The translations under genes were made by a program, and so were the position numbers. The notes under the pieces were generated by a model, which saw nothing but the letters and a program-made list of their open reading frames with translations, did not search any database and had not been told where the DNA came from. A DNA stretch of 64,000 nucleotides, from positions 1 to 64,000 of the forward strand of contig NZ_JAYFUM010000018.1 of the NCBI RefSeq assembly GCF_034929435.1, read 5' to 3'. Within the stretch, counting starts at the first letter, position 1; each line of letters begins with the position of its first letter. Below are positions 8,395 to 17,989 of this stretch, in pieces. This DNA is from Arcicella rigui. Lineage in GTDB: Bacteria > Bacteroidota > Bacteroidia > Cytophagales > Spirosomataceae.

Positions 8395-10173
8395 TTACTT
8401 TTTATCAACCATCATACAAACTGAACCATAAGCAGGAACAATTACTTTGATGCCACCCGCAGTACTGGCAGAACGAGCTTTCAAGGAATGATAGTCAGCA
8501 GGGCCGCCAGCAGCTCCTTTTGGGCCAATTCCATTTACCAATACTTTTCTTGAAAATTCACCATTGTCGTTACTTCCTTCTAAGCTGTACCAATAAAAAC
8601 GAGAACCCATGCGGAAGTTACTCGTTTTTACCTCCACTGTCAGTGGTACGTTTGAAGTATTCAAGAGTGTAATATTTACTTGTCCAGTCGAATAAGTTGA
8701 AGCATAAGATTTGATGGCTGTATTTCCTGTACCTGTTACAGCCGACGAAACCAATCTATCGCCAATCATTTTCTGAAAATAATACATATAATAAAACGAA
8801 GGACGAGGATTCCAACGAGGGTCGTCGCCACTACCGCCGTCGCTGAAAAGTCCGTGGTCATTACCATTTTCCCAGCCATTCAACAAGTCCCAGCGAGCCG
8901 CCAAACCGTAGTTATTTTTAATGGCTTCGCCTTGTACTGTCAGGGCAAAAAGTCCACTGATATTCGATACTTGTTGTTTCAAATCCAAAGCCCACATATT
9001 CCATTCTGTAAAAGCGATTGGCTTGATTGCTCCTCCATTTTGAGTGATTTCGTTTGTTACAAAACTCATCATTTGGGCAGGAACAGTTTGGGCAGCGGTA
9101 AGGATGGTAGCGGCATTTGATTTTTGTCCATAAGGCGTAATATAATTATGCACAATATAAAAATCAGCTTGATTATTGATTTCTGGAATCAAGGTCGCAT
9201 TCCAAGTTTTGGTCGTATTGTTTTGCCAAGCTTCCGTTTTTGATTCTTGCATAACAGCCCCAATTTTGATTTTTGCTCCTACTTCTGCCGCAGCTTTTCG
9301 CATCGAATCGGCATATACTTTAAAATGTTGTGCGTATAATTTTCCTGTTAAAAATTCAGGTTGTCCGTCTTTGTTTTTACTTACATCAATTCTATAACCT
9401 GCTTCCCAGTCGGCATAATTTTCATTTCCGATTTCCCAGTATTGGGTTCTTCCTTTGTCGTAGCGTACCCATTCTGCGGCAAGGTGAGCGGCAGTTGCCA
9501 CAGGATTGGCACTTGTTCCATAGCGAGCAAAGCCATAATTTACAGTGATGATACCTTTATTATTGGTTTGGCGAAGCATATCGTAATAATTAGTCAATGA
9601 AGCTCTCCAATTATCATTGGTTTGTCCATAGAAAAAGAAAGCATCTACCGCATTTCCGTCTTTGTCGATATGTTTATCTGGCACGCCCCAATCTTTCATG
9701 TACTGAGCCGAAGGTCTTTGTCGGCTACTATTATTGGGGTCTTGTGTTGGCGAAGCATTCCAGAAGTAGCCATCACTTCCACTTCCTGCTGGCCAACGAA
9801 TGATGTTTGGTTTTAGATTGCTAATGTCGTTAATAAAGCTTGGTGTATCGGTAAATGTTCCCATCCAAGTATTAGCATTATGTCCAAAGATTTGTGGGGG
9901 AATTTTAGCAATAATCTTAGAGGCATCTAAAGTAACCGTTGTAAGGGCTTCGGTCGGAGCAGTGAACTCTGTATAACTGGGAACAATATAACTTTTAGGT
10001 TGCCATTCATCTAAAAAGAAACCAACGGTAGTAGCTACTTTAGGGTCAACGGCTGGAGCTACCGAAACCGTAGTATCAACGATAGCGGTAATTTGTTCGT
10101 CTGTTCCTTTTGAGCATGAAGTACACACACAGAGAGACGCTAAAAGGTAAAGCTTGTCAAATAATAATTTCAT
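8395..10173 (-). CDS. clan GH-A glycosidase lipoprotein, GH51 (arabinofuranosidase)-like
   Basis: A 592-residue clan GH-A glycosidase most like family 51 alpha-L-arabinofuranosidases. The N terminus has a hydrophobic signal ending in cysteines (LASLCVCTSC, C17 or C20), a Bacteroidota-type lipoprotein signal, followed by a low-complexity linker to about residue 75. The barrel begins near IFGHNANTW, has IIRWPAGSGSDGYFW (124-138), the acid/base glutamate in YWEIGNENYADW (E251) and the nucleophile in PIAFTEWNMW (E390). A C-terminal beta-sandwich follows (about 470-590). Lipid anchoring and lack of a T9SS domain suggest a different location from GH44 and GH5. Family 51 also contains endoglucanases, so either side-chain removal or backbone cleavage is possible. 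Confidence 0.7.
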   Translation of the reverse strand: MKLLFDKLYLLASLCVCTSCSKGTDEQITAIVDTTVSVAPAVDPKVATTVGFFLDEWQPKSYIVPSYTEFTAPTEALTTVTLDASKIIAKIPPQIFGHNANTWMGTFTDTPSFINDISNLKPNIIRWPAGSGSDGYFWNASPTQDPNNSSRQRPSAQYMKDWGVPDKHIDKDGNAVDAFFFYGQTNDNWRASLTNYYDMLRQTNNKGIITVNYGFARYGTSANPVATAAHLAAEWVRYDKGRTQYWEIGNENYADWEAGYRIDVSKNKDGQPEFLTGKLYAQHFKVYADSMRKAAAEVGAKIKIGAVMQESKTEAWQNNTTKTWNATLIPEINNQADFYIVHNYITPYGQKSNAATILTAAQTVPAQMMSFVTNEITQNGGAIKPIAFTEWNMWALDLKQQVSNISGLFALTVQGEAIKNNYGLAARWDLLNGWENGNDHGLFSDGGSGDDPRWNPRPSFYYMYYFQKMIGDRLVSSAVTGTGNTAIKSYASTYSTGQVNITLLNTSNVPLTVEVKTSNFRMGSRFYWYSLEGSNDNGEFSRKVLVNGIGPKGAAGGPADYHSLKARSASTAGGIKVIVPAYGSVCMMVDKK

Positions 10174-10347
10174 AAATCTATGTTATTAGTGAATTGAGAT
10201 GAGTCAGGAATCGAGTGCTGGTATAAAAGTAGTGATTGGTATTTCAATCTTCTGAATATAAATGATTGATAGAAAACAAAAACTTACTTCAATAATTGAC
10301 ATACTAATAGTTGATGAATCGTAGCTAAATTGTAAGATAGCGTTAAA

Positions 10348-10381
10348 AAAAATCCTTCTATCAAAGCGTAGAAGGATTTTT
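10348..10381 (-). terminator. intrinsic terminator after the SusCD-binding protein genes
   Basis: Read on the minus strand, AAAAATCCTTCTA pairs with TAGAAGGATTTTT around an 8-nt loop and is followed by a T-rich tract. It lies between the surface glycan-binding gene and the GH51-like gene, so it should uncouple expression of the binding proteins from the enzymes or set a ratio between them. Confidence 0.8.
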
Positions 10382-10446
10382 AACCATTATACAATTTACC
10401 TAAATTATGAATGTGTTTTAGGACTACACAAGACGACCTTTGCGAC

Positions 10447-11625
10447 TTATTTTACCAACATTACATCATCAAAGTACAAAAGGTCTGTTTTGTCTGGGCC
10501 TTTTGGTCTGAATCCGACTCTTGGTGTGATACTTCCCGAGTACATAAAGTCTAAATCTGCAATCGCAATTTTGTAATAATTCCATACTTTGGCTTTTACT
10601 TCAATTCTGTTTTTGTCAGGAAATTCTGCAAAACCTGCTTTGGTAGCATCCGAAGTAATCCAAAGTGGCATATCGTTCGCTCCGCCTTTGATAGCAAAAA
10701 CTAAGTATTTATAATCTGTTGAATAGTAAAATCTTGGCCACCAACTTGTAAAACCAAACCACGACCAACCGCCTGCACTTAGAGCGATTGAGAAAGATTT
10801 TTTTCCTGCAAAAGCTTGGTCAGCGTTTACCGTTACTGGATTTCCCCATGAATCTCCATTCCATTTTCCATCGCCGTCAGGGCTTGTAAACGTTCCGAAA
10901 TCTTCTGTAAAGAATGGTAAAGCAACATCGGCATTCACGAATACGTCCGAACCTTTGGTTGTACCGCTTGAGTTAGTGAAGTTAAGCGTTACACGGCTCA
11001 ATTTTGTACTTGGGATTCTCACGACCAATTTATCCGTAGTTTTAGAAACTACTGTACAAACGATACTGTCTTTGATTACTTCCGTTGGGCTGTCTCTGTC
11101 TTTGTAAGCCACTACTTTTGTTACATCTTCAAAGTTTTTACCTTTAAAAGTAATGTCACCTCTACCAGTACCGAAATTATAAACATCAAATGAACCGATA
11201 TTAGGCTTCGCAATAATTTTAAAATCAAAAGTAGCTTCGCCATGAGAAGTCACTAATTTGATTTTATTGCTCACTTTTGAGTCTGTTGGCGTATCGCCCG
11301 AAATACGGATAATCAAATCTGTGTTTGTATTGTAATTGGTATTGAAAGAAGTTTCGTAATCGTTGATATAGGCTCTGATAACTCCACCGAGGTTTTCGCC
11401 ATTGATTACAATTAAAGTATAAGGTTCAGCCCCCACGATGGTACTGTCTTTGTGACGAGTGATGGTATCCAACACATATACTTTTTTGATAACGGGTGTG
11501 CCAGTACTGATAGGCTCTACCGAATCGGATTCTTTGCAAGACGACAGTACTACATTTGCAATTACTACCAAGGATAGTATCACAAAACCCAGTTTGCCAA
11601 ATATAAAATCTATTGTTTTTTTCAT
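10447..11625 (-). CDS. surface glycan-binding lipoprotein with IPT/TIG domain
   Basis: A 392-residue lipoprotein: signal KLGFVILSLVVIANVVLSSC with the lipid-attached cysteine at C30. Residues about 45-140 and 140-230 resemble IPT/TIG immunoglobulin-like folds (YTLIVINGENLGG, FKGKNFEDVTKVV), and the C-terminal 160 residues form a carbohydrate-binding-module-like sandwich rich in tryptophan (SAGGWSWFGFTSWWPRF). Proteins of this layout directly after SusD are surface glycan-binding proteins (SusE/F position) that hold the polysaccharide at the outer membrane. It follows SusD by 66 bp and precedes a strong terminator. No catalytic motif is present. Confidence 0.85.
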   Translation of the reverse strand: MKKTIDFIFGKLGFVILSLVVIANVVLSSCKESDSVEPISTGTPVIKKVYVLDTITRHKDSTIVGAEPYTLIVINGENLGGVIRAYINDYETSFNTNYNTNTDLIIRISGDTPTDSKVSNKIKLVTSHGEATFDFKIIAKPNIGSFDVYNFGTGRGDITFKGKNFEDVTKVVAYKDRDSPTEVIKDSIVCTVVSKTTDKLVVRIPSTKLSRVTLNFTNSSGTTKGSDVFVNADVALPFFTEDFGTFTSPDGDGKWNGDSWGNPVTVNADQAFAGKKSFSIALSAGGWSWFGFTSWWPRFYYSTDYKYLVFAIKGGANDMPLWITSDATKAGFAEFPDKNRIEVKAKVWNYYKIAIADLDFMYSGSITPRVGFRPKGPDKTDLLYFDDVMLVK

Positions 11626-11691
11626 TGTTCTAAGTATTTTGAAAGGAGCATTTTTCAGCTCCTTTTGAATTTTTCAAGAGGAATATTCTTG

Positions 11692-13329
11692 CTAAAACTT
11701 GTATGGCACTGGCGGTTTTCTCAGGTTCGGAGCTATCGCCAATTCGGTATCTGGATAAGGCAAAAATATTGTGGCATCATTGACCGAGAAGTTTCGTGGA
11801 TTCACGATAGTAATCTGGAATTCACGTGCTTTGTTGGGTGCATAAGTACCCGGCTTGATGGTCAATTTATAATCCCCTTTTACTTGTGCGTTAATGTAAG
11901 CTTTTGCTTTGGTAGGATTGTAATAATACAAGCGAACAATATCATACCAAGCGTCGCCCTCAACCGCAAATTCATAGCGGCGTTCGTGCAAAAGTTGGTC
12001 ATAAGTAAATGACTTAACGGCTGGCAAACCTGCTCTTGTTCTTACGGCATTGAAGTATTTTACGGCTTCTGGGTCGCTGGTTGAAGAGTTATTTCCCAAA
12101 ATTGCTTCTGCATAAATCAAATACACATCCGCCAAACGTTGCATATAAGTATTGTTGCCAGTAGCTTGTACTTGTCCTTTTCCGTCGTTATCGTCGGGCG
12201 AGCCTACAATGTATTTTTTGAAGTGAGCAATGTTGGCATAAGTATTAGCATCTGGAATAGGTTCAGACCATCCTCCTCCTTTTTTGTTCAATTCAGGATA
12301 ATGGTCGCCTGGGAACATATAAGTTGCTTTTCTACGGATTGAATCGCCCGGTTCAAGATTGATGATATAATCGGCAGAAGCACCGTGTCCACCACCCCAA
12401 CCATCTGAACCACCAGTGATTAAGCTGTTTGCTGCAAACTGAGACTGAAAAGTATTACCAACTCCCCAAGGGTCACGCAAAGGAACCCACTGTAAACCAA
12501 ACAATTGCTCTGGATTGTTATTGTTTTTAGTAAAGAATAAATCAGCATAATTTTCCATCAATTTATATTGACTGTTCATAATCACATCTCTTGCATAATA
12601 CTTGGCACTATCTAAATATGCCTGACTTCTTTGTCCGTTGGTAGAACCCAAACCTGCACGAGTCAAGTAAAATCTTGCCAACATACCTTCGGCAGAATAC
12701 TTTGTCAAACGACCATTTGTAGTAGTTACTGGCAAGTTTGCCACCGCATATTGCATATCACGAATAGCAAATTCCCAAACGCTTTCTACGGTATTACGAG
12801 TAAGCGTAGTATCGCCACCTTGTTTGATGTTATCAGTAATAATCGGTACTGGCCCCCAGTTTTGCACCAAGTACGAGTACGCCAAACCACGCATATAACG
12901 AGCTTCGCCAATGGCGGTTCTCTTCGCTCCTACCGAAACTGCTGGTTTTGAATAAGAGTTTACGTTACTAATCAATACATTCGCCTGAGCAATGATATTG
13001 TAGAAAGAAGACCAAGAGTCTTTTAAAGCACCGTTGGTATTTGAAACCGCAAACGTACAGAACTGCAACCAGTCAGCTACGTAAGGCGTAAAGAAGTTTC
13101 CTCCACGACCATCACCAAAAGACAAAAGCGATTGTCCGTTAGCCCCCGCCCACACTTGGTTGTACAAAGCACCTGTACTTGCCAAAAGTTCAGCATCAGT
13201 ATTAAAGAAAGTACCAGCCGTTAGGTTACTTAGTGGCGGTCGTTCTAAGAAGTCTGTCTTACAGCTACTTGCCAAACCGCAAAGCGTTAGAAAGATAAAT
13301 ATGTATTTTAAAAGAATATTTTTTTTCAT
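11692..13329 (-). CDS. SusD/RagB family starch-binding-like outer membrane lipoprotein
   Basis: A 545-residue SusD/RagB lipoprotein, the lid of the TonB-dependent glycan importer. The lipobox LASSC places the lipidated cysteine at C23. The N-terminal FLERPPLSNLTAGTFFNTDAELLASTGALYNQVW and the TPR-like helices with GEARYMRGLAYSYLVQNWGPVPII are characteristic, as are the C-terminal LLHERRYEFAVEGDAWYDIVRLYYYNP and the closing LPYPDTELAIAPNL. It is encoded 33 bp after SusC. Together they form a pedal-bin transporter for oligosaccharides released by the GH44 and GH5 enzymes. Confidence 0.95.
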   Translation of the reverse strand: MKKNILLKYIFIFLTLCGLASSCKTDFLERPPLSNLTAGTFFNTDAELLASTGALYNQVWAGANGQSLLSFGDGRGGNFFTPYVADWLQFCTFAVSNTNGALKDSWSSFYNIIAQANVLISNVNSYSKPAVSVGAKRTAIGEARYMRGLAYSYLVQNWGPVPIITDNIKQGGDTTLTRNTVESVWEFAIRDMQYAVANLPVTTTNGRLTKYSAEGMLARFYLTRAGLGSTNGQRSQAYLDSAKYYARDVIMNSQYKLMENYADLFFTKNNNNPEQLFGLQWVPLRDPWGVGNTFQSQFAANSLITGGSDGWGGGHGASADYIINLEPGDSIRRKATYMFPGDHYPELNKKGGGWSEPIPDANTYANIAHFKKYIVGSPDDNDGKGQVQATGNNTYMQRLADVYLIYAEAILGNNSSTSDPEAVKYFNAVRTRAGLPAVKSFTYDQLLHERRYEFAVEGDAWYDIVRLYYYNPTKAKAYINAQVKGDYKLTIKPGTYAPNKAREFQITIVNPRNFSVNDATIFLPYPDTELAIAPNLRKPPVPYKF

Positions 13330-13362
13330 TGTATTATCATTTAGAAAGATGAAATGTAAAAA

Positions 13363-16300
13363 TTAGAAGTCTGCCGACAAGCTAAAAGTGTACATTCTCG
13401 AAGATGGATAACGACCATTGTCAAAGCCCGGTACATTGGCTGAATTTCCAACTTCAGGGTCATAACCAGTATAGTTTGTAATCGTAAAGGCATTCTGAAC
13501 ACCCGCTGTTACTTTCAATCCATTGATTGGCAAGTATTTTTTCAGAATTTCTTTTGGTAATGAATAGCCCAAAGTGATGTTTTTCACACGCAAGTACGAG
13601 CCATCTTCTATAAATTTATCCGTTGCTCTACCATTGCCGTTTGGCGTATTGCCTACTCTTGGCACGTTGGTGTCTGGGTTCAAAAGTGTTGCCGATTCAT
13701 CATAACTACTCGGACGAGCAAAAGTGATAGCTTCTTTATAAGCTCCACGGATAAGGTTCGTAAAACCAGAGTTGTTTAATTTTAATTGGTTGAAAATCTG
13801 ATTTCCGTAAGTTCCCTGCATGAAAATCGACAAGTCGAAGTTTTTATAAGAGATATTGTTGTTGAAACCAAAAGTGAATTTTGGCCAAGGATTTCCGATA
13901 AGCGTTCTGTCTTGGTCGTCGATAATGCCATCGCCGTTTACATCCACAAATTTCACATCACCTACCCAAACGCCCTCTCTGCTGATAGGTACATTGGCAG
14001 GTTTAGCACTGTTTACTAAATCTTGGTAATCTTTGATAATTCCTGCATACTTATAAGAATAGAATTGCCAAAGTGGTTGCCCAATATCTGAACGAGAAAT
14101 TACGTCTGTAAACCAAGGCTTACGAGTAGCAAAAGCTCTTTCTGTGTTTAGTTTTAACAATTTGTTTCTGTCTAAAGAAATATTAAATCCAGTTCTCCAA
14201 GTAAGTCCTTTTAAAGTCTTTGATTCAATTGGAACAAGGTTTACAGAAACACCAAGTCCTTTATTTTCCAAATCGCCAAGGTTCACTACTGGCGAACCAA
14301 TCGCACCCGTTCCCGTTGTTCCTGCATAAGCGGGCAATGGAAGTTCAGTAATTAAGTTACTGGTTTTTCTGAGGTAAGCATCAAATACAATCTGTACTCT
14401 GTTTTTGAAAGCGTGTAAATCAAAACCAATGTTGTACGACTGTGTACTTTCCCATTTCAAATCAGGGTTAGCAAAATTGGCTGCCAAAAATCCTTGTCCT
14501 GTTTGCGTAGGAATGGCATTCAAAGAAGCATAAATCGGTTTTCCATAATACTGGTTTCCGGTTGTACCCATTTCTAATCTTAATTTCAAATCGTCCACAA
14601 AACGAACGTTTGTCATAAATGGCTCTTTTGAAACACGCCAAGCGGCTGAAATAGAAGGAAAATATCCCCATTTGTTGTTAGGACCAAAGTTTGACGAAGC
14701 ATCTGCACGATAAGTAGCCTGTAAAATGTATTTATCATTATAAATATATCCCAAACGAGTAAAGTACGATTCTTGCGAGCTTGCATCTCTGTAACTACCA
14801 CTGATAGAAGTTTTCAAATCTCCAGCTGATAATTCAGGAATGTTGTTACTGGTATAGCCCGTTACTTGTCCTGAAAGATTTTCATAGAAACTGAATTGTG
14901 CTTCGTGACCAACCGTGATATTCAAATCATGTTCTTTAATTCTTTTTGAATAATTTATACGTTGGTTGGTACTCCAGTAATAGCTATTGCTGGCATTTCT
15001 TCTTGAAGAAGTAACCGCATTGCTTGCTCCTTGTGTAATATTGTTCGCTCCAAATTGATACGAAGGATTGAAAATAGCACGAGTATCATTTCCGAAAGTA
15101 CCGTTAAATTCAGCATGGAAAACCAAATCTTTCAAAGGTGTAATGTCGGCATAAACTGCCCCGAACGAACTCACACGATTGTAAATATTGCTATTGGTAT
15201 AAGCCAAAGCCACGGGATTGGTTACAAACACATAAGAAGGCGTACTTGGGGTTACGTTTTGTGGACCACCCCAAGAACCATCTCCATTATAAAGGGGTGT
15301 GGCAGGTGATTGTTGAATGGCTGTACTGATAATATTGTCATCACTGATAGATAGCTTTTCAGAAGTACCAGAAACAGAAATATTTGCTCCTAATTTCAGA
15401 TAACTGCGTACTTTATTTTCAAGATTTAATCTGAAAGATTTTCTGTCAAAGCCTGAATTCGGAGCAAGTCCATCTTGATTTAATAATTCAAAAGATAAAT
15501 AATAAGTAGTTTTATCGTTACCGCCACTCAATGAAAGCTGTTGTTTTTTCATTGCCGCCGTTTTGAACAAAGCCGTTTGCCAGTTTGTACCTTCTCCTAA
15601 AATTGAAGGGTCTGAAAATTCAGCCTGACGACCATATCCCACAGCATCCGACCAAGCATTGCTATAAACAGCGTATTCTCTGAGGTTCATTACAGGCAAT
15701 TGCTTTGGCAAAGTCTGGAAATTGTACATCGAAGTAAAGTTAATCTTCGTCTCGCCTGCCTTTCCTTTTTTAGTTGTTACTACAATTACACCATTTGAGG
15801 CTCTCGAACCATAGATTGACTGTGCCGAAGGACCAGTAAGTACGTTCATCGACTCAATGTCGTCGGGGTTTAAGCTTGCAAGAATGTTCGATTGTCCTTC
15901 CGAATCCGTAGTACTTGGAGGCATAATTTGTACGCCATCAATCACATACATTGGTTGCGTATTACCATTAATAGAAGATACCCCACGGATATATACGGAA
16001 GCCGCACCACCCGGTTTTCCAGAGTTACTGGCAACATAAACGTTAGCCGCACGTCCTTGAAGAGCTTGGTCAAGTGAAGTATTGACAGTTCTTTTAATCT
16101 CAGCTTCACCGATATTAGTTTGTGAACCCGACAGGTAACGGGTTTTCTGAGAACCATATCCCACTACTACTACCTCATCTAAAGAAGAGATATTTTCCAC
16201 CATCGTTACGTTGATTCTTGTTCTGCCAGCCACTTTCACTTCTTGTGGCGAAAAACCCACCGAAGTAATAATCAAAGTAGCATCCGAGTTAGCTTCAAGC

Positions 16301-16539
16301 GTAAATTCACCTGCACTATTGGCAGTATTACCGATTTTCGTACCTTTCACCATAATTGTTGCTCCGGGAATTGGCTGATTATCTTGCGAAGACACAATTT
16401 TACCAGTAATTTTTTTTGAAGCATTTTGCGCATTTACGTCAAATAATTGAAACAAACACACGAAAAGAATCATAGCGAATGAAAGTACCTGTATTTTACC
16501 CACTTTTGGTGGGCCACTGCTTGGGAGAGTTGTTTTCAT
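13363..16539 (-). CDS. SusC/RagA family TonB-dependent outer membrane transporter
   Basis: A 1058-residue SusC-type receptor. After the signal (cleavage near FDVNAQ, residue 38) comes a carboxypeptidase-D-like regulatory domain (about 42-115, GKIVSSQDNQPIPGATIMVKGT), the TonB box DEVVVVGYG (119-127), the plug domain with RAANVYVASNSGKPGGAASVYIRG and a 22-strand barrel ending in an aromatic strand (MYTFSLSADF). It imports oligosaccharides across the outer membrane using TonB energy. The plug lacks an N-terminal STN domain, so no direct anti-sigma signalling is expected. It is the first gene of the locus; two tandem palindromic boxes lie 134-170 bp upstream. Confidence 0.96.
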   Translation of the reverse strand: MKTTLPSSGPPKVGKIQVLSFAMILFVCLFQLFDVNAQNASKKITGKIVSSQDNQPIPGATIMVKGTKIGNTANSAGEFTLEANSDATLIITSVGFSPQEVKVAGRTRINVTMVENISSLDEVVVVGYGSQKTRYLSGSQTNIGEAEIKRTVNTSLDQALQGRAANVYVASNSGKPGGAASVYIRGVSSINGNTQPMYVIDGVQIMPPSTTDSEGQSNILASLNPDDIESMNVLTGPSAQSIYGSRASNGVIVVTTKKGKAGETKINFTSMYNFQTLPKQLPVMNLREYAVYSNAWSDAVGYGRQAEFSDPSILGEGTNWQTALFKTAAMKKQQLSLSGGNDKTTYYLSFELLNQDGLAPNSGFDRKSFRLNLENKVRSYLKLGANISVSGTSEKLSISDDNIISTAIQQSPATPLYNGDGSWGGPQNVTPSTPSYVFVTNPVALAYTNSNIYNRVSSFGAVYADITPLKDLVFHAEFNGTFGNDTRAIFNPSYQFGANNITQGASNAVTSSRRNASNSYYWSTNQRINYSKRIKEHDLNITVGHEAQFSFYENLSGQVTGYTSNNIPELSAGDLKTSISGSYRDASSQESYFTRLGYIYNDKYILQATYRADASSNFGPNNKWGYFPSISAAWRVSKEPFMTNVRFVDDLKLRLEMGTTGNQYYGKPIYASLNAIPTQTGQGFLAANFANPDLKWESTQSYNIGFDLHAFKNRVQIVFDAYLRKTSNLITELPLPAYAGTTGTGAIGSPVVNLGDLENKGLGVSVNLVPIESKTLKGLTWRTGFNISLDRNKLLKLNTERAFATRKPWFTDVISRSDIGQPLWQFYSYKYAGIIKDYQDLVNSAKPANVPISREGVWVGDVKFVDVNGDGIIDDQDRTLIGNPWPKFTFGFNNNISYKNFDLSIFMQGTYGNQIFNQLKLNNSGFTNLIRGAYKEAITFARPSSYDESATLLNPDTNVPRVGNTPNGNGRATDKFIEDGSYLRVKNITLGYSLPKEILKKYLPINGLKVTAGVQNAFTITNYTGYDPEVGNSANVPGFDNGRYPSSRMYTFSLSADF

Positions 16540-16672
16540 AAATAATTGTTTATTGAGCTACTTTTGATAAAATATGAGCAAAAAAGGGTTTACTTGAAAA
16601 AGTTAAATTTTTTGAAAGGATAGTCTAAAAAATTATAGTACAAAATTGTGTTTAATTTGCACTATATAAATC

Positions 16673-16711
16673 AGGGCTTTCCCCTAATTTAAAAATCAAG
16701 GGTAAACCCTT
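16673..16711. promoter_or_regulatory. two tandem palindromic boxes upstream of susC
   Basis: TCAGGGCTTTCCCCTAATTT (from 16672) and TCAAGGGTAAACCCTTAG (from 16696) are degenerate direct repeats, each an inverted repeat of AGGG/CCCT about a short A/T spacer. The second contains AAGGGTAAACCCTT (16698-16711), a perfect 6-bp inverted repeat. Their centres are about 25 bp apart, between divergent susC and the nuclease-like gene. They are candidates for the operator of the glycan locus; the binding protein is not identified. Confidence 0.45.
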
Positions 16712-16801
16712 AGTTTTTGAAAAAAAATTGATAAATTTTAGTATGAAATCTTATATGGAGTGATAATAGTTAAAGTATTCTGAGACTTTAGTTTTTTTAC
16801 A

Positions 16802-17657
16802 ATGATGAGAACGTTATACACGGATAATCAAATATTTATTCCTATAATATCAGACTATGGTTTTAAAATAACCTTTGGTAACGAAGGACACACACTTTTT
16901 CTTCGAAAAGCTCTACAAGCATTTATCAAATCTGATATACCAATTAAAGAAATACAATTTGATAAAAATACTTTTGAAGGTATTACTCAAGACGGGAGAA
17001 GTGGCATTTTTGATTTAGCATGTACCGATGAAGCGGGCAATCATTTTATTGTAGAAATGCAATATGGTGAAGCTCCTGACTTTGTTCAGCGTATGAAATT
17101 TTACGCTTTACATAAATTCAATGCTATGGTAAAAAAAGGTAAATTCGATTATGGGCTACTAACTAAAATATATTGCATCGCAATTTTAGCTAATAATATT
17201 CTACCCTATCCTCAATTTCATACGCTCGCAAATCTAAGAAATGAACAAGGAGAACTTTTTGACGAGCAATTAACTTTTATTACAATAGAATTAGATAAAT
17301 TTACAATTCAAGCATCTGATTGTCAGACAGATTTAGAGAAATTAATTTATACTATGAAAACTTACTCAAGCTACTCAATTCCCTAAATTTTGGGATGAAG
17401 ACTGGTTAAAAATTGCTATTGATGAATTAGATAGTAGGAAAATGACTCCTGATGAAAAAGCAGCATTTGAGATGTTAGTAGCAAGAAATGCAGAAGCTGT
17501 AAAAGCTGAGAATAAAAAAATTAATCACGAAAAAGAAAGATTCATCAATTATCTATTACTTGAATCTAATAAAACTATTGAACAAATTTCTGAGATAGTG
17601 GGCGTTTCAGCTGAATTTGTAAAATCAGTTCAACAAAAAATCACTGAGAAAAAATAA
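16802..17657 (+). pseudogene. frameshifted PD-(D/E)XK nuclease / Rpn-type transposase
   Basis: Two adjacent frames together make one protein of the PD-(D/E)XK family transposase group (Rpn/YhgA-like, PF12784). The first part (16802-17386) has ISDYGFKITFG, FLRKALQAF and the nuclease core GIFDLACTDEAGNHFIVEMQ (D and ExQ). It then runs out of frame at the AAAA tract 17357-17360: dropping one A reads on as LTQATQFPKFWDEDWLKIAIDE and joins the second part (17442-17657), which carries MTPDEKAAFEML and a C-terminal helical tail. Only one family-typical break is present, so inactivation is recent, or the A tract is a sequencing error or a slippage site. It faces away from susC. Confidence 0.8.
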
Positions 17658-17989
17658 TCCAAACACTCCTTTTATCTAATATTTATATTGAAGAAATACA
17701 TAATTTTCTTCAAAAAATTTAACTTATCCGTATTTTCTCCACTTTTTCAACTCCTTCAAGGTTAAATTGCCAATCTTTACCACTTCTTTTGAGCCATTTT
17801 TTTTCAAAAATCCTTCAAAAATACCGCTTATCAATTCCGAAAACCGACCATTCGTTTTTGTATTGAAAGCCCAGCATCTTCTGCTAATTTTGATTCAACA
17901 ATAAGACGAAAAACAACATAAGTGTCTCACAAACAGTTGTTTAAAGTCAACAATCAAAAGATTTAACCGTATCTAAACAAATAAAAAAA
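17658..17989. other. spacer with possible decayed coding remnant
   Basis: No intact gene is seen. On the minus strand two overlapping open stretches in different frames (about 17925-17836, containing RLIVESKLAEDAGLSIQKR, and about 17865-17724, containing LKKNGSKEVVKIGNLTLKEL) could be pieces of one protein broken by a frameshift, ending in a stop at 17724. The evidence is only their protein-like composition. The last 60 bp are likely the promoter region of the secreted-protein gene. Confidence 0.25.

Noticed and set aside
3071..16539. Xyloglucan locus call
   Set aside because: GH44 could act on xyloglucan, but no GH31, GH95, GH29 or GH43 side-chain enzymes are present, so a general beta-1,4-glucan target is the safer statement.
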